A stretch of DNA of 11,986 nt, from NCBI GenBank assembly GCA_964528875.1, contig CAZGUI010000075.1, forward strand, positions 1-11,986, written 5' to 3'. This stretch comes from Bacteroides_E sp964528875 (GTDB taxonomy: Bacteria > Bacteroidota > Bacteroidia > Bacteroidales > Bacteroidaceae). The notes beneath the pieces were generated by a model. That model did not search any database. It worked only from the letters and a program-made list of their open reading frames with translations, and had not been told where the DNA came from. Each line of letters begins with the position of its first letter. Positions within the stretch are counted from its first letter, which is position 1. Positions 11,068 through 11,986 of the stretch are shown here, piece by piece. The position numbers and the translations under genes were made by a program.

Positions 11068-11986
11068 ATATAATTCTCATAATTCTTCTTATACTGAACT
11101 AACTCACAAAATAAATTATTAGAATTAGAATACTCTTGCATAAGGTTATTCTTTTTTTCTTGCAATTGATCAAGTTCTTCAAGAATATCCTTTGATTTTG
11201 GCACGGTCTGATAGCTGGCCATGATTGATTTAGAGGCAACTGTATAAAGCTTTAATTCAGCAGAATACTCCTTGGAAAACTTCTCATCGTCAGGATTAGC
11301 CTTGTGATATTTGTAATGCTCTCGGTACTGCCTAATGGTTTCAACTTGCTCCATAGTTTCAGAAAGCTTATCCATTTTAGACTCAATAATCTTAATTTTA
11401 TCTAGAATAGTCTGCCTTTCTTCGGCGCTTTTTTGAATTTGAAATTCCAATTCTTGCTTAGAATTAATACCAAGTTCACGAATAGCAATAACAGAATCGG
11501 CCATCGTTTTAAGATTGTGTTTTTTAGCCCAAAACTCATATCCCTTACTTGATTTAGCTTTTGCATTGTTCTTAATATCAATAACTTTGCCAACTCTTTG
11601 TTTAACCCGAGAGTGGTTAACTTGTATGTTTTCAGATAGCCTTTCTTTTAATCTCTCTTCGGTATAGTCGTCACCTATAGTCTTAGCTCTAGTAAATCTT
11701 TGCTTGTCTTTATGTCTGAAAGCTATGTATTTACCGTGCTTAACTTCATAGCCTAGCTCGTCCATTCTTCTTAGAAAATCTTCCCAATCTTTTGCCTGTT
11801 TTAGCATTCTATCAATGTCAAATTGTAGCTTTGATTTCCAAGATGTCCCTCTCTTTGCATGTTGATATTCATACCAAGATTTACCCTTAGTTTTGTACTT
11901 CCTTTTATAACTCTCGTAGTAAGGGTCAATGACAGAAAGCTTATTTTTCTTACATAATTCATCACTTCGGCTTCTAATTTGATGAT
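11046..11986 (-). CDS. MobA/VirD2-type relaxase, C-terminal part (5' end outside the window)
   Basis: The frame is open from the right edge to TAA at 11048-11046, so the ATG at 11807 is internal; about 312 residues are visible. The first residues (RSDELCKKNKLSVIDP) are the end of the relaxase catalytic domain as seen in Tn1549-like ICEs. They are followed by the typical KGKSWYEYQHAKRGTSWKSK linker and then a conserved block (WEDFLRRMDELGYEVKHGK, RFTRAKTIGDDYTEERL). The last 150 residues are Lys/Glu-rich coiled coil. The protein would nick at oriT and pilot the transferred strand; the catalytic Tyr and His residues lie outside the window. It runs opposite to and converges on the SMC-like gene, with only 19 nt between the stops. 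Confidence 0.85.
   Translation of the reverse strand, partial: HQIRSRSDELCKKNKLSVIDPYYESYKRKYKTKGKSWYEYQHAKRGTSWKSKLQFDIDRMLKQAKDWEDFLRRMDELGYEVKHGKYIAFRHKDKQRFTRAKTIGDDYTEERLKERLSENIQVNHSRVKQRVGKVIDIKNNAKAKSSKGYEFWAKKHNLKTMADSVIAIRELGINSKQELEFQIQKSAEERQTILDKIKIIESKMDKLSETMEQVETIRQYREHYKYHKANPDDEKFSKEYSAELKLYTVASKSIMASYQTVPKSKDILEELDQLQEKKNNLMQEYSNSNNLFCELVQYKKNYENYMNKEVER

Larger units (their letters stand above)
1..11986. mobile_element. Segment of a Tn1549-like conjugative element carrying a defence cargo block
   Basis: The genes at both edges resemble ICE backbone genes: the tail of a giant SNF2-helicase/methylase-type protein and an SSB-like protein on the left, and a MobA/VirD2-type relaxase tail on the right. 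Neither end of the element, nor an integrase, is in the window, so its limits are unknown. Roughly 1641-11030 is cargo: restriction-modification, Lamassu-like genes and an IS. By eye, sampled lines are about 38% GC in the left backbone, about 43% in the IS and 22-30% in the restriction genes, which suggests different histories. The family assignment rests on recognising the relaxase and helicase tails and is an inference. Confidence 0.7.

Noticed and set aside
1..11986. CRISPR arrays, tRNA or rRNA genes, oriT
   Set aside because: No spaced repeat array, cloverleaf or rRNA-like stretch was seen, and the region upstream of the relaxase where oriT is usual lies outside the window.

Overview
The window is AT-rich Bacillota-type DNA: strong GGAGG ribosome-binding sites, TTGNNN/TATAAT-type promoters, T-tailed intrinsic terminators and the standard code. 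The two ends look like backbone of an integrative and conjugative element (ICE) of the Tn1549-like family. On the left are the C-terminal end of a very large SNF2-helicase/methylase-type protein and a small gene with an SSB-like OB-fold region. On the right, on the opposite strand, is the C-terminal part of a MobA/VirD2-type relaxase. The host cannot be named to genus from sequence alone.

Between the backbone genes lies a cargo block of about 9.4 kb (roughly 1641-11030), bounded on the left by a strong terminator (1609-1640) and on the right by a long stem-loop (11027-11067). It reads as a defence island. In order it has an operator-like palindrome and extended -10 promoter; a small Xre/Cro-type regulator gene (70 aa when restored); a 984-aa bifunctional type IIG restriction-methyltransferase; a 532-aa stand-alone adenine methyltransferase; a 341-aa DUF4297/Cap4-like nuclease; and a 563-aa SMC-like ATPase with a Rad50-style CPEC hook. 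The first two enzymes match the Eco57I layout in size and domains. The last two match the two-gene form of the Lamassu anti-phage system (LmuA-LmuB). Junctions are ATGA (regulator/RM), ATGA (RM/methyltransferase), a 42-nt gap with a strong RBS, then TAATG (lmuA/lmuB), so the block looks like one polycistronic unit.

The regulator gene is broken after codon 10 by a complete 1762-bp IS30-family element (1764-3525). The element has matched inverted repeats, an intact transposase on the minus strand, and a perfect 13-bp target duplication. Removing the element and one duplication copy restores a 70-codon helix-turn-helix reading frame whose stop overlaps the start of the RM gene. The insertion separates the defence genes from their apparent promoter and removes the regulator, so their present expression is an open question. 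Both ends of the element carry paired copies of a 16-bp direct repeat (TTGCAA-N3-TAA-N-TTC), one of which supplies the -35 hexamer of the transposase promoter.

The parts belong to known families. The less ordinary observations are the restriction operon joined to Lamassu, the regulator knock-out with a long target duplication, the subterminal repeat architecture of the IS, an atypical Walker A in the SMC protein, and a shared C-terminal tail on the two left-hand ICE proteins.
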